A stretch of 64,000 nt of DNA from Pseudomonadota bacterium (GCA_022573655.1 JACZTO010000004.1:1-64000); one strand, 5' to 3'. Positions 1 through 8,440 are shown, counted from the stretch's first letter. A program made the numbers and translations. The notes: generated by a model from the letters alone, not told the origin.

Positions 1-166
1 GCCGGGCCCAAGGGCGTCGTGGTACCGGTTTCGCTATCGCCTCGGCCATGCCCGGCCAGAGGTCACGCCCCGGACTGATGTCTGTCGACAACTTCCTCGC
101 GGCCGCGATCAGCTTATCTTCGTTCTTCTCGGCCATATTTTCTTTGGTCGTGTTTTCTTCAGTCAT
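1..166 (-). CDS. Anti-sigma-factor-like protein, N-terminal part (runs off window)
   Basis: Only the first 55 codons are in the window and the gene continues beyond position 1. The ATG (166-164) overlaps the stop of the upstream ECF sigma gene as ATGA, so the two are translationally coupled. The visible part is charged and Lys/Glu-rich, then has RDLWPGMAEAI, a pattern common near the N-terminus of small membrane anti-sigma factors downstream of proteobacterial ECF sigma genes. No membrane segment or zinc motif is visible yet. The anti-sigma role is inferred from position and this motif. The ORF-track entry 48..359 (+) is a shadow of it. Confidence 0.55.
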   Translation of the reverse strand, partial: MTEENTTKENMAEKNEDKLIAAARKLSTDISPGRDLWPGMAEAIAKPVPRRPWAR

Positions 167-720
167 GCCTCAAATCCTTGTTGCTTCAGCTGCTGCGCCA
201 GGAGTCGCTTTGCGCGGTGCAACTGGGCCTTGCTTGTTCCTGCTGCAATTCCCAACATTTCGGCCGTCTCGTCGTGGCTGTACCCATAGACTGCATTCAG
301 GACAAATACGTGTCGTGCCCCTTCCGGTAGCCTGCCAACGGCCTCCGATAAATCCCTGAGGTCATCGTCATCTCCGGTCGCGACCGGTTCGAGCGTATTT
401 TCAGCGACGGCCAGAATGCGCTCCCGCTCACGTATCGCTTTGCGCATCCGTCCAAGCACGCAGTTCACGGCAATGCGGTGCAACCATGTTGAGAAAGCGC
501 TGTCTCCGCGAAACTTGCTCAGCTGATTCCAGGCCTGAATGAACGCCTCCTGCGTACAATCCTCCGCTTCGGCAACATTGCCCGTCATCCGCAGGCACAG
601 GCCATACACTTTGTCGATATGCAGCCGATACAGCGCCTCAAATGCACTCGAATCGGAGCACTGCGCCCGCTTTATCCAGGCGGCTTCATCGGTGAGAGAT
701 TCTGTGACCGCAGTAGCCAT
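163..720 (-). CDS. ECF-type RNA polymerase sigma factor
   Basis: Sigma-70 family member of the short two-domain ECF type. Region 2 is seen in AFEALYRLHIDKVYGLCLRMTG and AEDCTQEAFIQAW (core binding and -10 recognition); region 4 in LPEGARHVFVLNAVYGYSHDETAEMLGIAAGTSKAQLHRAKRLL (-35 recognition helix-turn-helix). An acidic linker GDDDDLRDL separates them. The open ORF reaches 843, but its first 41 codons look non-conserved and run into the divergent gene; Met42 at 720 gives about 185 aa, normal for the family, and Met18 at 792 is an alternative. No strong Shine-Dalgarno supports either. The next gene overlaps by 4 nt and is the likely cognate anti-sigma. Confidence 0.85.
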   Translation of the reverse strand: MATAVTESLTDEAAWIKRAQCSDSSAFEALYRLHIDKVYGLCLRMTGNVAEAEDCTQEAFIQAWNQLSKFRGDSAFSTWLHRIAVNCVLGRMRKAIRERERILAVAENTLEPVATGDDDDLRDLSEAVGRLPEGARHVFVLNAVYGYSHDETAEMLGIAAGTSKAQLHRAKRLLAQQLKQQGFEA

Positions 721-825
721 GTGCCGACTATAGTCGCTGGATTCTGCTGTCAAAAGCGCTGCCAAGTGCCGTTTCTCCGTATCTAGTGACATTTGGATGC
801 CTGAATACCCGGAATGGTTTGAATC

Positions 826-887
826 TGGGCCCTTTTGGCCCAATAAGGTGGCGTACGCGACTATCCTTCCTTATGATTCCGAATCAT
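826..887. promoter_or_regulatory. Two dyads in the sigma/GGDEF divergent promoter region
   Basis: Between the two divergent starts lie a TGGGCC-ctttt-GGCCCA dyad (826-842) and a perfect 15-bp palindrome ATGATTC-C-GAATCAT (873-887). The second has the form of a homodimeric repressor site and ends 36 nt before the preferred start (924) of the GGDEF-EAL gene. No bound protein can be named from sequence. If that gene started at 786 or 873 these dyads would be coding, which is one reason to prefer 924. Confidence 0.35.
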
Positions 888-923
888 GGCAAATTTTCCA
901 CCGCACCTGATCACCAAACGCTG

Positions 924-3032
924 ATGTCCGGCCATTCGATTCTCTACATTGGACGCGGCGAATTCGCCACCGATTACCTCAATGAATTGCAGTCGCTGCC
1001 CTGCTGTACCTACCTGACTCGATCATCAACTCTGGAACTACCAGAAGATGCAGCGTATATCGTCGATGTGATCTTGCTTGAGGCCGGGCCGATGATCGCC
1101 CAGGCCGGCAAAACTCTCACCGCATTGATACGCTCGCTTGACCCCTATCCCGTCATCGCGCTGACACACAAGGAACGCGAGCATCGCGGCATTGCGGCAG
1201 TACGCGCGGGCGCACAAGGCTACATCTGCATCGATGACATTACCGTCGAAGGCCAGGAGGCGGCATTCCACCATGCAGTACGACGCAGTCGCTTGCAGCG
1301 GCGCCTGTCGAGCACCGACGTCACCGTGTTGTCGATACTGACGAGCATCAACGACGGCGTCATCATTGTTGACAACAGCGGGCATGTCCTCGAGATCAAC
1401 CCTGCTGCACGCACAATTCTCGGCCTTGGGCCGCGACGCCAGCCCGACCCATCCTGGGAACAAACCTTTTGCTGCGTTGACGAGTCAGGGGACAGTTACC
1501 GTAACTCGGCGGACCTGCCGCTCGTTCGTGCGCGCAATGGTGAAAAATTCGCCAACCAGATCGCCATCTACCGCGCGCCCGAGCAACCCGATGCTCTGCT
1601 GAGCATCAACGGCCAGGGCTTGTTCGATGGCAATAGAGAATTGATCGGTGGCGTTATTACATTCCGGGACATTACCGAAGCCAGGAAGCGAACAATAGCG
1701 CTTGAAAAACAGGCGCAGTTCGACGAACTGACGGGGCTTGCCAATCGCAGCTTGTTCACCGAACAGCTGACTCGTGCGATAGGGCGCAGCCAACGCAAGT
1801 CCGCACCGCTTGCCACATTATTCATTGACCTTGATCGCTTCAAGTCGGTGAACGATACACTCGGCCATGATATCGGTGACGCCTTGCTATGCGATGTGGC
1901 CAAGCGACTAACCGATAATTTGCGCGTCGGCGACTTCACCGGACGTTGGGGTGGAGATGAGTTTGTCGTCTGCCTCGAAGATTTTGGCGAGGCTGACAAT
2001 GCCGCCGCTGCCGCTCAAAAACTGTTACTTGTGCTATCCGAGAAATACGAAATCGGCAACAGTGAAATCTATGCGACACCGAGCATCGGCATTGCCATGT
2101 ACCCGGATTCTGGCGAAAACGCAGCAGAGCTGATCAAGGCCGCGGACGTCGCGATGTACGAAGCGAAGAAACGCGGTGGTGGTCGATTCCAGTACTTCTC
2201 TCAATCATTGAACACCAAGCTCGCGCAGCGCGAAGAACTTGAGGTCGGTCTCCGACACGCATTGGTGCGCGACGAATTTGTTCTGCACTACCAGCCACGT
2301 ATCGATATCTCAACCGGCCGTCTGATTGGACTCGAAGCGCTCTTGCGCTGGCAGCATCCGCGGTTTGGCTTATTGCCGCCCGCCCGATTCCTGCCGATTC
2401 TTGAAAGCAGTGGTCTCATTCATTCCGCGGGTGAGTGGGTGATCGCGACAGCCTGTCGTCAACTGGCCGCGTGGCAGCGACGTTTTGAGCTACCCGATTT
2501 GTCGATTGCAATCAATTTGTCACCTCAGCAATTGATTCACAACCGACTCGTCGACGTGGTTAGAAAGATTCTGGCTGATACAGCTCTCGATCCAGGCTGC
2601 ATCGAGCTGGAGATCGGTGATGGGGACATCGTGCGCAAGCGCATTGCTGAGCAAGACATACTGCGAAGACTTCGCAAACTTGGCGTCAGATTGTCACTGG
2701 ATCACTTTGGGACTCGCGACGTTTCCTTTGAGTCCATCGACAACGGCTTCATCGACAGCTTCATTATCGATCGTTCGTTAATTGCTGACGTCGAGGAAAA
2801 CGAAAGTCACAAGCGAATTGTTCGCGCCGCCATCGCGATGGCACAAGGCCTGGACATTGAGGTTGCGGCCGAAGGCGTCGAGACGATGACGCAACTGGAG
2901 TTCCTGAGAAGCTGTAATTGCGACCTTGCGCAAGGCTTTCTTATCAGCCGGCCAATGCAATCGGACAAGGTCTCCGCCATTCTGCGTAGCGAAATTGCCG
3001 GCACCTCCCTGCTTTCCCGCGGTATGCCTTAG
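924..3032 (+). CDS. PAS-GGDEF-EAL protein: probable diguanylate cyclase with degenerate EAL domain
   Basis: About 702 aa. Order: an N-terminal receiver-like region (about 1-125) without a clear phospho-acceptor signature, a PAS domain (about 130-250), GGDEF (about 265-430), then EAL (about 440-700). RWGGDEFVV is intact, and RVGD sits five residues before it, matching the RxxD product-inhibition I-site. The EAL domain keeps LEALLRW, AINLS and AAEGVET, but the usual DDFGTG reads DHFGTR, the KID lysine is Ile (FIIDRS), and ELEITES reads ELEIGDG. Two residues needed for hydrolysis by EAL enzymes are therefore changed. I infer synthesis of c-di-GMP, with EAL as a sensor or binding domain. The ORF could start at 786 or 873. 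No good ribosome site is seen at any candidate. Confidence 0.85.
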   Translation: MSGHSILYIGRGEFATDYLNELQSLPCCTYLTRSSTLELPEDAAYIVDVILLEAGPMIAQAGKTLTALIRSLDPYPVIALTHKEREHRGIAAVRAGAQGYICIDDITVEGQEAAFHHAVRRSRLQRRLSSTDVTVLSILTSINDGVIIVDNSGHVLEINPAARTILGLGPRRQPDPSWEQTFCCVDESGDSYRNSADLPLVRARNGEKFANQIAIYRAPEQPDALLSINGQGLFDGNRELIGGVITFRDITEARKRTIALEKQAQFDELTGLANRSLFTEQLTRAIGRSQRKSAPLATLFIDLDRFKSVNDTLGHDIGDALLCDVAKRLTDNLRVGDFTGRWGGDEFVVCLEDFGEADNAAAAAQKLLLVLSEKYEIGNSEIYATPSIGIAMYPDSGENAAELIKAADVAMYEAKKRGGGRFQYFSQSLNTKLAQREELEVGLRHALVRDEFVLHYQPRIDISTGRLIGLEALLRWQHPRFGLLPPARFLPILESSGLIHSAGEWVIATACRQLAAWQRRFELPDLSIAINLSPQQLIHNRLVDVVRKILADTALDPGCIELEIGDGDIVRKRIAEQDILRRLRKLGVRLSLDHFGTRDVSFESIDNGFIDSFIIDRSLIADVEENESHKRIVRAAIAMAQGLDIEVAAEGVETMTQLEFLRSCNCDLAQGFLISRPMQSDKVSAILRSEIAGTSLLSRGMP

Positions 3033-3090
3033 AGATAGGGGGACAGTGACCCTAACTCTAAAGAGTTAGGGTCACTGTCCCCCTATCTCT
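3031..3090. repeat. Perfect 29-bp inverted repeat (REP-like, core GGGGGACAGTGACCCTAACT)
   Basis: Two exact 29-nt arms (3031-3059 and 3062-3090) are separated by AA, giving a long hairpin on either strand. It fills the gap between the convergent GGDEF-EAL and DUF2007 genes. The left arm begins one base before the end of the first gene's TAG, and the right arm encodes the last residues and stop of DUF2007. Related copies occur at 23414-23537 and 36681-36713. It may act as a bidirectional transcription terminator or mRNA stabiliser. A REP/RAYT origin is inferred; no transposase is in the window. Confidence 0.85.
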
Positions 3091-3395
3091 ATATCGTGCG
3101 GGGTATTGCATTTCCAGCACACCGCAAACTGCCCCTCATTCTGCTCACCACAGTTAAGACATTTCCAGGGCTCTGACGGACTTGCGGTCTCAATTTCCTC
3201 GATGATCTGTTCGGCCCGATCAAATTCCAGTGTATTGACCACCCAAAGCTCAGGCCAGGTTTCGGCGAAGGGCATCTCGCCCATGATCGAACCCAGGTAC
3301 TCGTTGCGAATCTCCGTGCGAATTCCCTCTGCTGCCAGCAGGTTCTTGTAATGATTGATCGTGATCAGCGATTCTGACGACGTTAGCTTTTTCAT
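3072..3395 (-). CDS. DUF2007 protein with C-terminal zinc ribbon
   Basis: 107 aa. The N-terminal part (SLITINHYKNLLAAEGIRTEIRNEYLG and FDRAEQIIEEIE) matches DUF2007, a small ferredoxin-like putative signal-transducing domain. The C-terminal part WKCLNCGEQNEGQFAVCWKC supplies four cysteines in two CxxC pairs, a zinc ribbon. The start overlaps the trpA stop as ATGA, so it is the eighth structural gene of the trp operon, although a role in tryptophan synthesis is not known. The final residues EIGGQ and the stop codon are encoded by the 29-bp inverted repeat, so the repeat has probably replaced the original 3' end. Confidence 0.8.
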   Translation of the reverse strand: MKKLTSSESLITINHYKNLLAAEGIRTEIRNEYLGSIMGEMPFAETWPELWVVNTLEFDRAEQIIEEIETASPSEPWKCLNCGEQNEGQFAVCWKCNTPHDIEIGGQ

Positions 3396-4165
3396 TGGCC
3401 TGTCAGGGACCGCAGGAAAGCTTTTGGGTCCTCATTGCGTTCCAGCACCTCCACCAATGCTGAACCAACGATGGCTCCCGCCGCATGCTGGCCAACCGCC
3501 GCAACCTCCTGCTGTGTTCGTATACCGAAACCAGCACATACCGGCAGTTTTGAGATGGTCGCCACTCTGTCCAGGTACCCGGCTAAGTCCGTCGGCAGGC
3601 CAGTTCCACCACCCGTGATGCCGGTAATGGTGACTGCGTAAACAAACCCCAGTGACGCAGCGCAAAGCGTTTTTAGTCGAGCCTCCGGTGTTGCCGGCGT
3701 GACCAGCTGAATCAAGCCGAGTCCTTTGCTCTCCAGCACTGCACGAAAATCATCACTTTCCTCGAACGGTAAATCGGGAACGATAAACCCGCAGACGCCC
3801 ACCGCCAGTGCACGATCAGCCAGTTCCTCATAACCGAATGCCAGCAGCGGGTTCAGGTACGACATCATCACCAGTGGGGCGTCAATTTCTCCGTCTACCA
3901 TATCAAGCTGATCGAATATCCATTTCAGGCTGACGCCTTTCTGCAGCGCCGTAAAGCTTGAGCGTTGAATCGTCATGCCATCTGCCATCGGGTCCGAGAA
4001 TGGAATGCCAAGCTCGACGACATCACCGACCGTTGCAACAGCCTTTAGCGTTTCCAGGAACTCACCCGGCTCGGGATACCCGGCCGTTATGAACGGCACC
4101 AGTGCCGTACGACCTGCCTTCGATGCAGCAGCAATGGCTGCAGTAATTCGCTCATGCGCCATCAT
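3392..4165 (-). CDS. trpA: Tryptophan synthase alpha subunit
   Basis: Cleaves indole-3-glycerol phosphate to indole and glyceraldehyde-3-phosphate in the alpha2beta2 complex; cytoplasmic. At 257 aa it has the normal length. Conserved blocks include LVPFITAGYPEP, VVELGIPFSDPMADG (the Glu and Asp of the active site), SYLNPLLAFG, GFIVPDLPFEE and GAIVGSALVE. Two adjacent Met codons (4165, 4162) are possible starts, both inside the 3' end of trpB. It overlaps trpB by 14 nt and the DUF2007 gene by 4 nt. Confidence 0.97.
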   Translation of the reverse strand: MMAHERITAAIAAASKAGRTALVPFITAGYPEPGEFLETLKAVATVGDVVELGIPFSDPMADGMTIQRSSFTALQKGVSLKWIFDQLDMVDGEIDAPLVMMSYLNPLLAFGYEELADRALAVGVCGFIVPDLPFEESDDFRAVLESKGLGLIQLVTPATPEARLKTLCAASLGFVYAVTITGITGGGTGLPTDLAGYLDRVATISKLPVCAGFGIRTQQEVAAVGQHAAGAIVGSALVEVLERNEDPKAFLRSLTGQ

Positions 4166-5405
4166 GACTGCCCATCTGTGCCGGATATTGGGTCAGCGTC
4201 GGCAAGTCCTTGTCCCCCCTGCCTGAGTTGCCGATAAGAATCCGCTTGCCCGGATTCAGCGCAGCGTACTTACGTGCATGGGCATACGCATGGGCTGTCT
4301 CGAGTGCCGTCAAAATTCCCTCGGCGGCGCACAATTCGTGCAATGCCTCAAGTGCCTCGTCATCCTGCACGGAAACATATTTCACACGCCCGGTCGCCTG
4401 CAACAACGCATGCTCCGGTCCGACGCCGGAGTAATCCAGACCCGCTGATATCGAATGCGTCTCGCGGACCTGGCCATCTTCATTCTGCAGGATGATCGTA
4501 TAGGCGCCGTGCAGCACACCCGGTGTTCCGGTCGCCAGCGTCGCGGCGTTTTGACCAAGCCCGTCGCCCGTGCCACCGGCTTCAACGCCGATCAGTTCGA
4601 TGTCATCCGCCAGCAATGGGTAGAACAAACCAATCGCGTTCGACCCACCGCCCACGCAGGCGAACGCGGCGTCCGGTAGCCCGCCCGCCTGGTCAATCAT
4701 CTGCTGGCGGGCTTCTTGTCCAATCACACTTTGCAACTCGCGCACGAGGTAGGGATAGGGGTGTGCGCCAACAGCAGAACCGAGCAGGTAGTAGATACCG
4801 GCGGGGTCCGTTACCCACGCCCGGAGTGCCTCATCAATTGCCGCACGCAGCGTCTTGTCCCCGGATTCAACAGCGACAACCTCCGCCCCCAGCCTGAGCA
4901 TGCGATCGACGTTCGGTGCCTGGCGCTCCATGTCGACCGTGCCCATGTACACGCTGCAGGGCAAACCGACGCGCGCGCACGCCGCGGCTGCCGCCACTCC
5001 ATGCTGACCAGCGCCAGTTTCAGCAATGATGCGCTTCGCGCCAAGGCGTTTGGCAAGTAATGCCTGCCCGATCGCGTTGTTGATTTTGTGGGCACCCGTA
5101 TGTGCCAGGTCCTCGCGCTTGATCCACACCTCTGCGCCCCACTTTTCGCTCAGCCGGGGAGCAAATGTCAACGCAGTTGGCCGGCCAACCCATTCCCGCA
5201 ACTCCCTTTGAAACGCATCTTGAAATGCCGGGTCGTGGAGGTGCTCGCGTACACCTTTTTCCAGGCGCTCGAACGCCGGCACCAGGGTCTCGGGTACATA
5301 GCGTCCGCCAAACGGTCCAAAGCGGCCACGCTCGTCAGGCAATTCTCCCCGAATGGCCGCGTCGAGAAGCGTCTTTGCTTCACCGGCGGCGATCAGTGCG
5401 CTCAT
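4152..5405 (-). CDS. trpB: Tryptophan synthase beta subunit
   Basis: PLP enzyme condensing indole with L-serine. 417 aa. The PLP lysine is Lys107 in HTGAHKINN, and the phosphate-binding loop GGGSNAIG is present. Other family blocks are GRFGPFGGRYVPETL, ETGAGQHGVAAA and SAGLDYSGVGPEHA. The start overlaps the trpF stop as ATGA. The N-terminus is slightly longer than in enteric TrpB, as in many non-enteric Proteobacteria. No oddities are seen. Confidence 0.97.
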   Translation of the reverse strand: MSALIAAGEAKTLLDAAIRGELPDERGRFGPFGGRYVPETLVPAFERLEKGVREHLHDPAFQDAFQRELREWVGRPTALTFAPRLSEKWGAEVWIKREDLAHTGAHKINNAIGQALLAKRLGAKRIIAETGAGQHGVAAAAACARVGLPCSVYMGTVDMERQAPNVDRMLRLGAEVVAVESGDKTLRAAIDEALRAWVTDPAGIYYLLGSAVGAHPYPYLVRELQSVIGQEARQQMIDQAGGLPDAAFACVGGGSNAIGLFYPLLADDIELIGVEAGGTGDGLGQNAATLATGTPGVLHGAYTIILQNEDGQVRETHSISAGLDYSGVGPEHALLQATGRVKYVSVQDDEALEALHELCAAEGILTALETAHAYAHARKYAALNPGKRILIGNSGRGDKDLPTLTQYPAQMGSHDGA

Positions 5406-5995
5406 AAGTTCCTCTCCGCAACCAGTGCTGCACTAACGAATTTATCAATAAGGATTAGGTCTTTCTGTCCCGGCGCAGTTTCCACCGCAGTTGAAACATC
5501 AACGCCAAACGGTCTGACTGTCGTCACAGCGGCGGCAACGTTTTGAGCATCCAGTCCACCGGCGAGTATCATGCGCCCATTCCCGGCATGCCGGGCCGCC
5601 GCAGTCCAGTCGACTGTTTCGCCCTGTCCGCTCTGCCGTCCTTCGTAAACATATGCGCCGGCAGTAGCAGGGCTCGCCTGGCCTTCGCGGTATACGGGCC
5701 AGCGCTCGACGGACTCCGGCACCTCAAGCGCGGCAAAGTCATCGGCGTCAGTCTGCAAGACATCGGGAGCAAATGACTCGAGCACCTCCTGCCAGTCGTC
5801 ATTCGAAGGATGCAACATCACGGCGACACGTTTGATGTGCTGTGGAACATTCACGCAAATCAGGTTCGCCCTGTCCGGCGCTATCTTGCGTACGGACTCC
5901 GCGAATACGAACCCGACGGCACCGGCACCGGCATTAATTGCCGCCTCCACGTGCAGCTTGTCACTGAGGCCACAGATCTTAACCAGCAAACTCAT
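5402..5995 (-). CDS. trpF: Phosphoribosylanthranilate isomerase
   Basis: Amadori rearrangement of phosphoribosylanthranilate to CdRP. 197 aa, a single (beta/alpha)8 domain. VKICGLSD holds the catalytic cysteine, GAGAVGFVFAESVRKI follows, and the catalytic aspartate and phosphate-binding blocks are in LAGGLDAQNV and GVDVSTAVE. It is separate from trpC here, unlike the trpC-trpF fusion of enterics. It overlaps both trpC and trpB by 4 nt (ATGA). Confidence 0.95.
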   Translation of the reverse strand: MSLLVKICGLSDKLHVEAAINAGAGAVGFVFAESVRKIAPDRANLICVNVPQHIKRVAVMLHPSNDDWQEVLESFAPDVLQTDADDFAALEVPESVERWPVYREGQASPATAGAYVYEGRQSGQGETVDWTAAARHAGNGRMILAGGLDAQNVAAAVTTVRPFGVDVSTAVETAPGQKDLILIDKFVSAALVAERNL

Positions 5996-6804
5996 GACGC
6001 CATCTTCGCAGCACCCGCTTCGCGCATCGCGCTAACGAGTGCTGCAGGATCATCACTGCGCATGAGCGCGCTGCCTACCAGTGCCAACCGATACCCCCAG
6101 CCCGCGACTGCCGCCGCGTCGGCAGGCACCAACAGCCCACTCTCGGCAACACAGCGCGCCGCAGGCAGCGCCGGTGCCAGTTTTCGCAATCGATCGGAGT
6201 CGACTTCGAGCGTCCGTAAATTTCGCGTGTTCACGCCAATTAACAGCTTGCCACTCCGCGCACGATCCTGGTCGTCCGAATTGTCCAGTAACCCGGACAC
6301 GCGCTTGAGATCGTCTTCGTCAAACGACTCCAGCAACACGAACAGGTCGTGTTCCCAGGCACAACGAAGCATTGCGCGCAGCTTATCGTCAGCCAGCATC
6401 GCAATAATCAACAGAACGCCACTGGCGCCGGCCTTGCGTGCCTCCAGCACCTGCACTGGTTCGACAAGAAAATCCTTACGCATGACTGGCGTACCGGGCA
6501 CTGCCGCAGCCACTTCTTCAAGATGTGCGAGTTCGCCGGCGAACCGCGTGGGCTCTGTAAGCACGGATATCGCTGCTGCTCCACCGCGTACATAGTGCTG
6601 CGCCAGCTCGTTACGATCGAAGCCCCCCTTCGCAAGATCACCTTCGGCCGGCGACTTGTCCTTAATTTCTGCGATAACGTCGAACGATCCCAGCGTCAGC
6701 GGGATGACGGGCTTGTCGAAGTCAGACGACTCGAAGCGGGTATTCGCCGCGGCCGCCCTCTCGATACTGCGGCTTGCCATTGTCTGCAGAAAATCACTCA
6801 TCAA
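5992..6804 (-). CDS. trpC: Indole-3-glycerol-phosphate synthase
   Basis: Converts CdRP to indole-3-glycerol phosphate. 270 aa, monofunctional. Active-site segments: AEIKDKSPAEG (Glu, Lys and Ser), MRKDF (catalytic Lys), LLESFDEDDL (Glu), GVNTRNL (Asn) and VAESGL (Glu-Ser). The wording of several blocks differs from the common consensus, for example KDKSPAEG for KRASPSKG, but the residues expected to act in catalysis are kept. Overlaps of 4 nt join it to trpD and trpF. Confidence 0.95.
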   Translation of the reverse strand: MMSDFLQTMASRSIERAAAANTRFESSDFDKPVIPLTLGSFDVIAEIKDKSPAEGDLAKGGFDRNELAQHYVRGGAAAISVLTEPTRFAGELAHLEEVAAAVPGTPVMRKDFLVEPVQVLEARKAGASGVLLIIAMLADDKLRAMLRCAWEHDLFVLLESFDEDDLKRVSGLLDNSDDQDRARSGKLLIGVNTRNLRTLEVDSDRLRKLAPALPAARCVAESGLLVPADAAAVAGWGYRLALVGSALMRSDDPAALVSAMREAGAAKMAS

Positions 6805-7829
6805 CTTTCGAAATGTTCGCGTAATTTGGCCAGGAATGTATTCGCTCTACCATCATCGATCGCGGCGGCGGCCTGCTCTACACCATCAAGCGCATCTCTT
6901 GCATCACCTTTTACTTCGAGAACCAGCGACGTTCCCATAAGCAATGCGTCGCGGTGCGCACCTGTGTCCTGCCCGGAAAAAACACGCTCCAGTTCGCGCG
7001 CGTTGTGCCCGGCATCACCACCCTTGAGATCTTTGGCCTGGCAGCGCTGCAGGCCGTAGTCCTCAGGTGAGCGGGTGGATTCGGTAACGCTGCCAGGCCG
7101 AACATCGTAGAGCCAGAAATCCCCGACGGGCGTCGCCTCATCCCAGCCGGGCTCCCCATGCACAACGAACGCTCGTTCCAGTGGCATGCCCGCCAGCGTA
7201 TCCGCCATGAGTCTGGCGGCGTCTTTACTATAGGCGCCGATAAGCTGAAAGGGTGGTGCTGCCGGATTGGTGAGCGGGCCGAGAACGTTAAAGACGGTGC
7301 GCACCGACAACGCTCCGCGTATGGGCACCACAGCCTTCATCGCCGGGTGGTATGCAGGTGCGAACAGGAACGTAAAACTCGTCGCTTGCAAACAAGCCAC
7401 CGCCTGCTGTGCATCCAACGGCAGTGGCACACCAAGACACTCCAGCATGTCAGCGCTGCCGGAACGACTGGAAACCGACCGATTGCCGTGCTTTACGACC
7501 CTGGAACCACAGGCTGCCGCCAGCAGCCCGGTACCTGTCGATAGATTCAGGCTTCCCGAACCGTCGCCGCCAGTCCCGACTGTATCCACCGTCGGCGTAC
7601 CATCGGGAATATCGAGGTGCAACGCCAATTCCCGCATTGCTGTTGCGAAGCCGCGAATTTCATCGGCCGTCTCGCCCTTCGCCCGCAGGCCGGCAAGCAG
7701 TGCACCGGCCAACGCTGCCGGCAATTCACCCTCGGCCAGCTTGTACATCAGTTCGTAAGCCTGCTTTTCGGCCAGCGAATGACCGTTGAGCAAACTATCG
7801 AGTAACTGGCTGTACTCATTGCTCATCAT
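6801..7829 (-). CDS. trpD: Anthranilate phosphoribosyltransferase
   Basis: Transfers phosphoribose from PRPP to anthranilate. 342 aa. The PRPP/Mg site GTGGDGSGSLNLSTG, the KHGNRSVSSRSGSADMLE block and GPLTNPA are all present. It is unfused to trpG. The reading frame starts inside the trpG stop (ATGA) and ends inside the trpC start (ATGA). Confidence 0.96.
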   Translation of the reverse strand: MMSNEYSQLLDSLLNGHSLAEKQAYELMYKLAEGELPAALAGALLAGLRAKGETADEIRGFATAMRELALHLDIPDGTPTVDTVGTGGDGSGSLNLSTGTGLLAAACGSRVVKHGNRSVSSRSGSADMLECLGVPLPLDAQQAVACLQATSFTFLFAPAYHPAMKAVVPIRGALSVRTVFNVLGPLTNPAAPPFQLIGAYSKDAARLMADTLAGMPLERAFVVHGEPGWDEATPVGDFWLYDVRPGSVTESTRSPEDYGLQRCQAKDLKGGDAGHNARELERVFSGQDTGAHRDALLMGTSLVLEVKGDARDALDGVEQAAAAIDDGRANTFLAKLREHFES

Positions 7830-8440
7830 CGCTCCTTGCTCACGACGTCCATGCGCATGAAATTAGTCATCAGCCTGTCACCCTCGGGTGTCAAAACACT
7901 CTCAGGATGAAATTGCACGCCCTCCAACTGCATCGTCTTGTGACGCACGCCCATGATCTCGCCACGCTTCGTTTGGGCGGTGACTTCCAGCGTGTCCGGT
8001 AATGTTTCCTTGCTGGCGCAAAGCGAATGATAGCGACCGACCTCGAAAGCTGCGGAGATGCCAGCAAAAATCGTATTGCCATCATGGCTGACGATTGACG
8101 TCTTGCCGTGCATCAGGCGCTCTGCCCTCACGATGTCACCGCCAAGATGTTGCACGATACATTGATGACCAAGACAAACGCCGAGTACGGGCACGCGTCC
8201 CGCGAAGGCCCCGATCATCTCAAGTGAAACTCCCGCATTTTCCGGCCTGCCCGGCCCCGGAGAGATTACGAGGTGCGTTGGCTCCAGCGTCAGGCCCTCC
8301 TTTACACTGATCGCGTCGTTGCGATAAACCATGACATCGGCCCCACGCGCTGCAAATGCCTGCACCAGGTTGTAGGTAAAAGAGTCGTAGTTGTCGATCA
8401 GCAGCATGCGCACGTGATCGAAATTTTCTGAGTCCGGCAT
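7826..8440 (-). CDS. trpG: Anthranilate synthase component II (glutamine amidotransferase)
   Basis: Class I glutamine amidotransferase that delivers ammonia to TrpE. 204 aa. The catalytic triad is visible: Cys in GVCLGHQ, and His and Glu in GVQFHPES. LLIDNYDSFTYN is the usual N-terminus, so Met12 is an alternative start. The listed ATG overlaps the trpE stop as TAATG, which favours the longer form. TrpG-like subunits may also serve PabB; no pabB is in the window. Confidence 0.93.
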   Translation of the reverse strand: MPDSENFDHVRMLLIDNYDSFTYNLVQAFAARGADVMVYRNDAISVKEGLTLEPTHLVISPGPGRPENAGVSLEMIGAFAGRVPVLGVCLGHQCIVQHLGGDIVRAERLMHGKTSIVSHDGNTIFAGISAAFEVGRYHSLCASKETLPDTLEVTAQTKRGEIMGVRHKTMQLEGVQFHPESVLTPEGDRLMTNFMRMDVVSKER

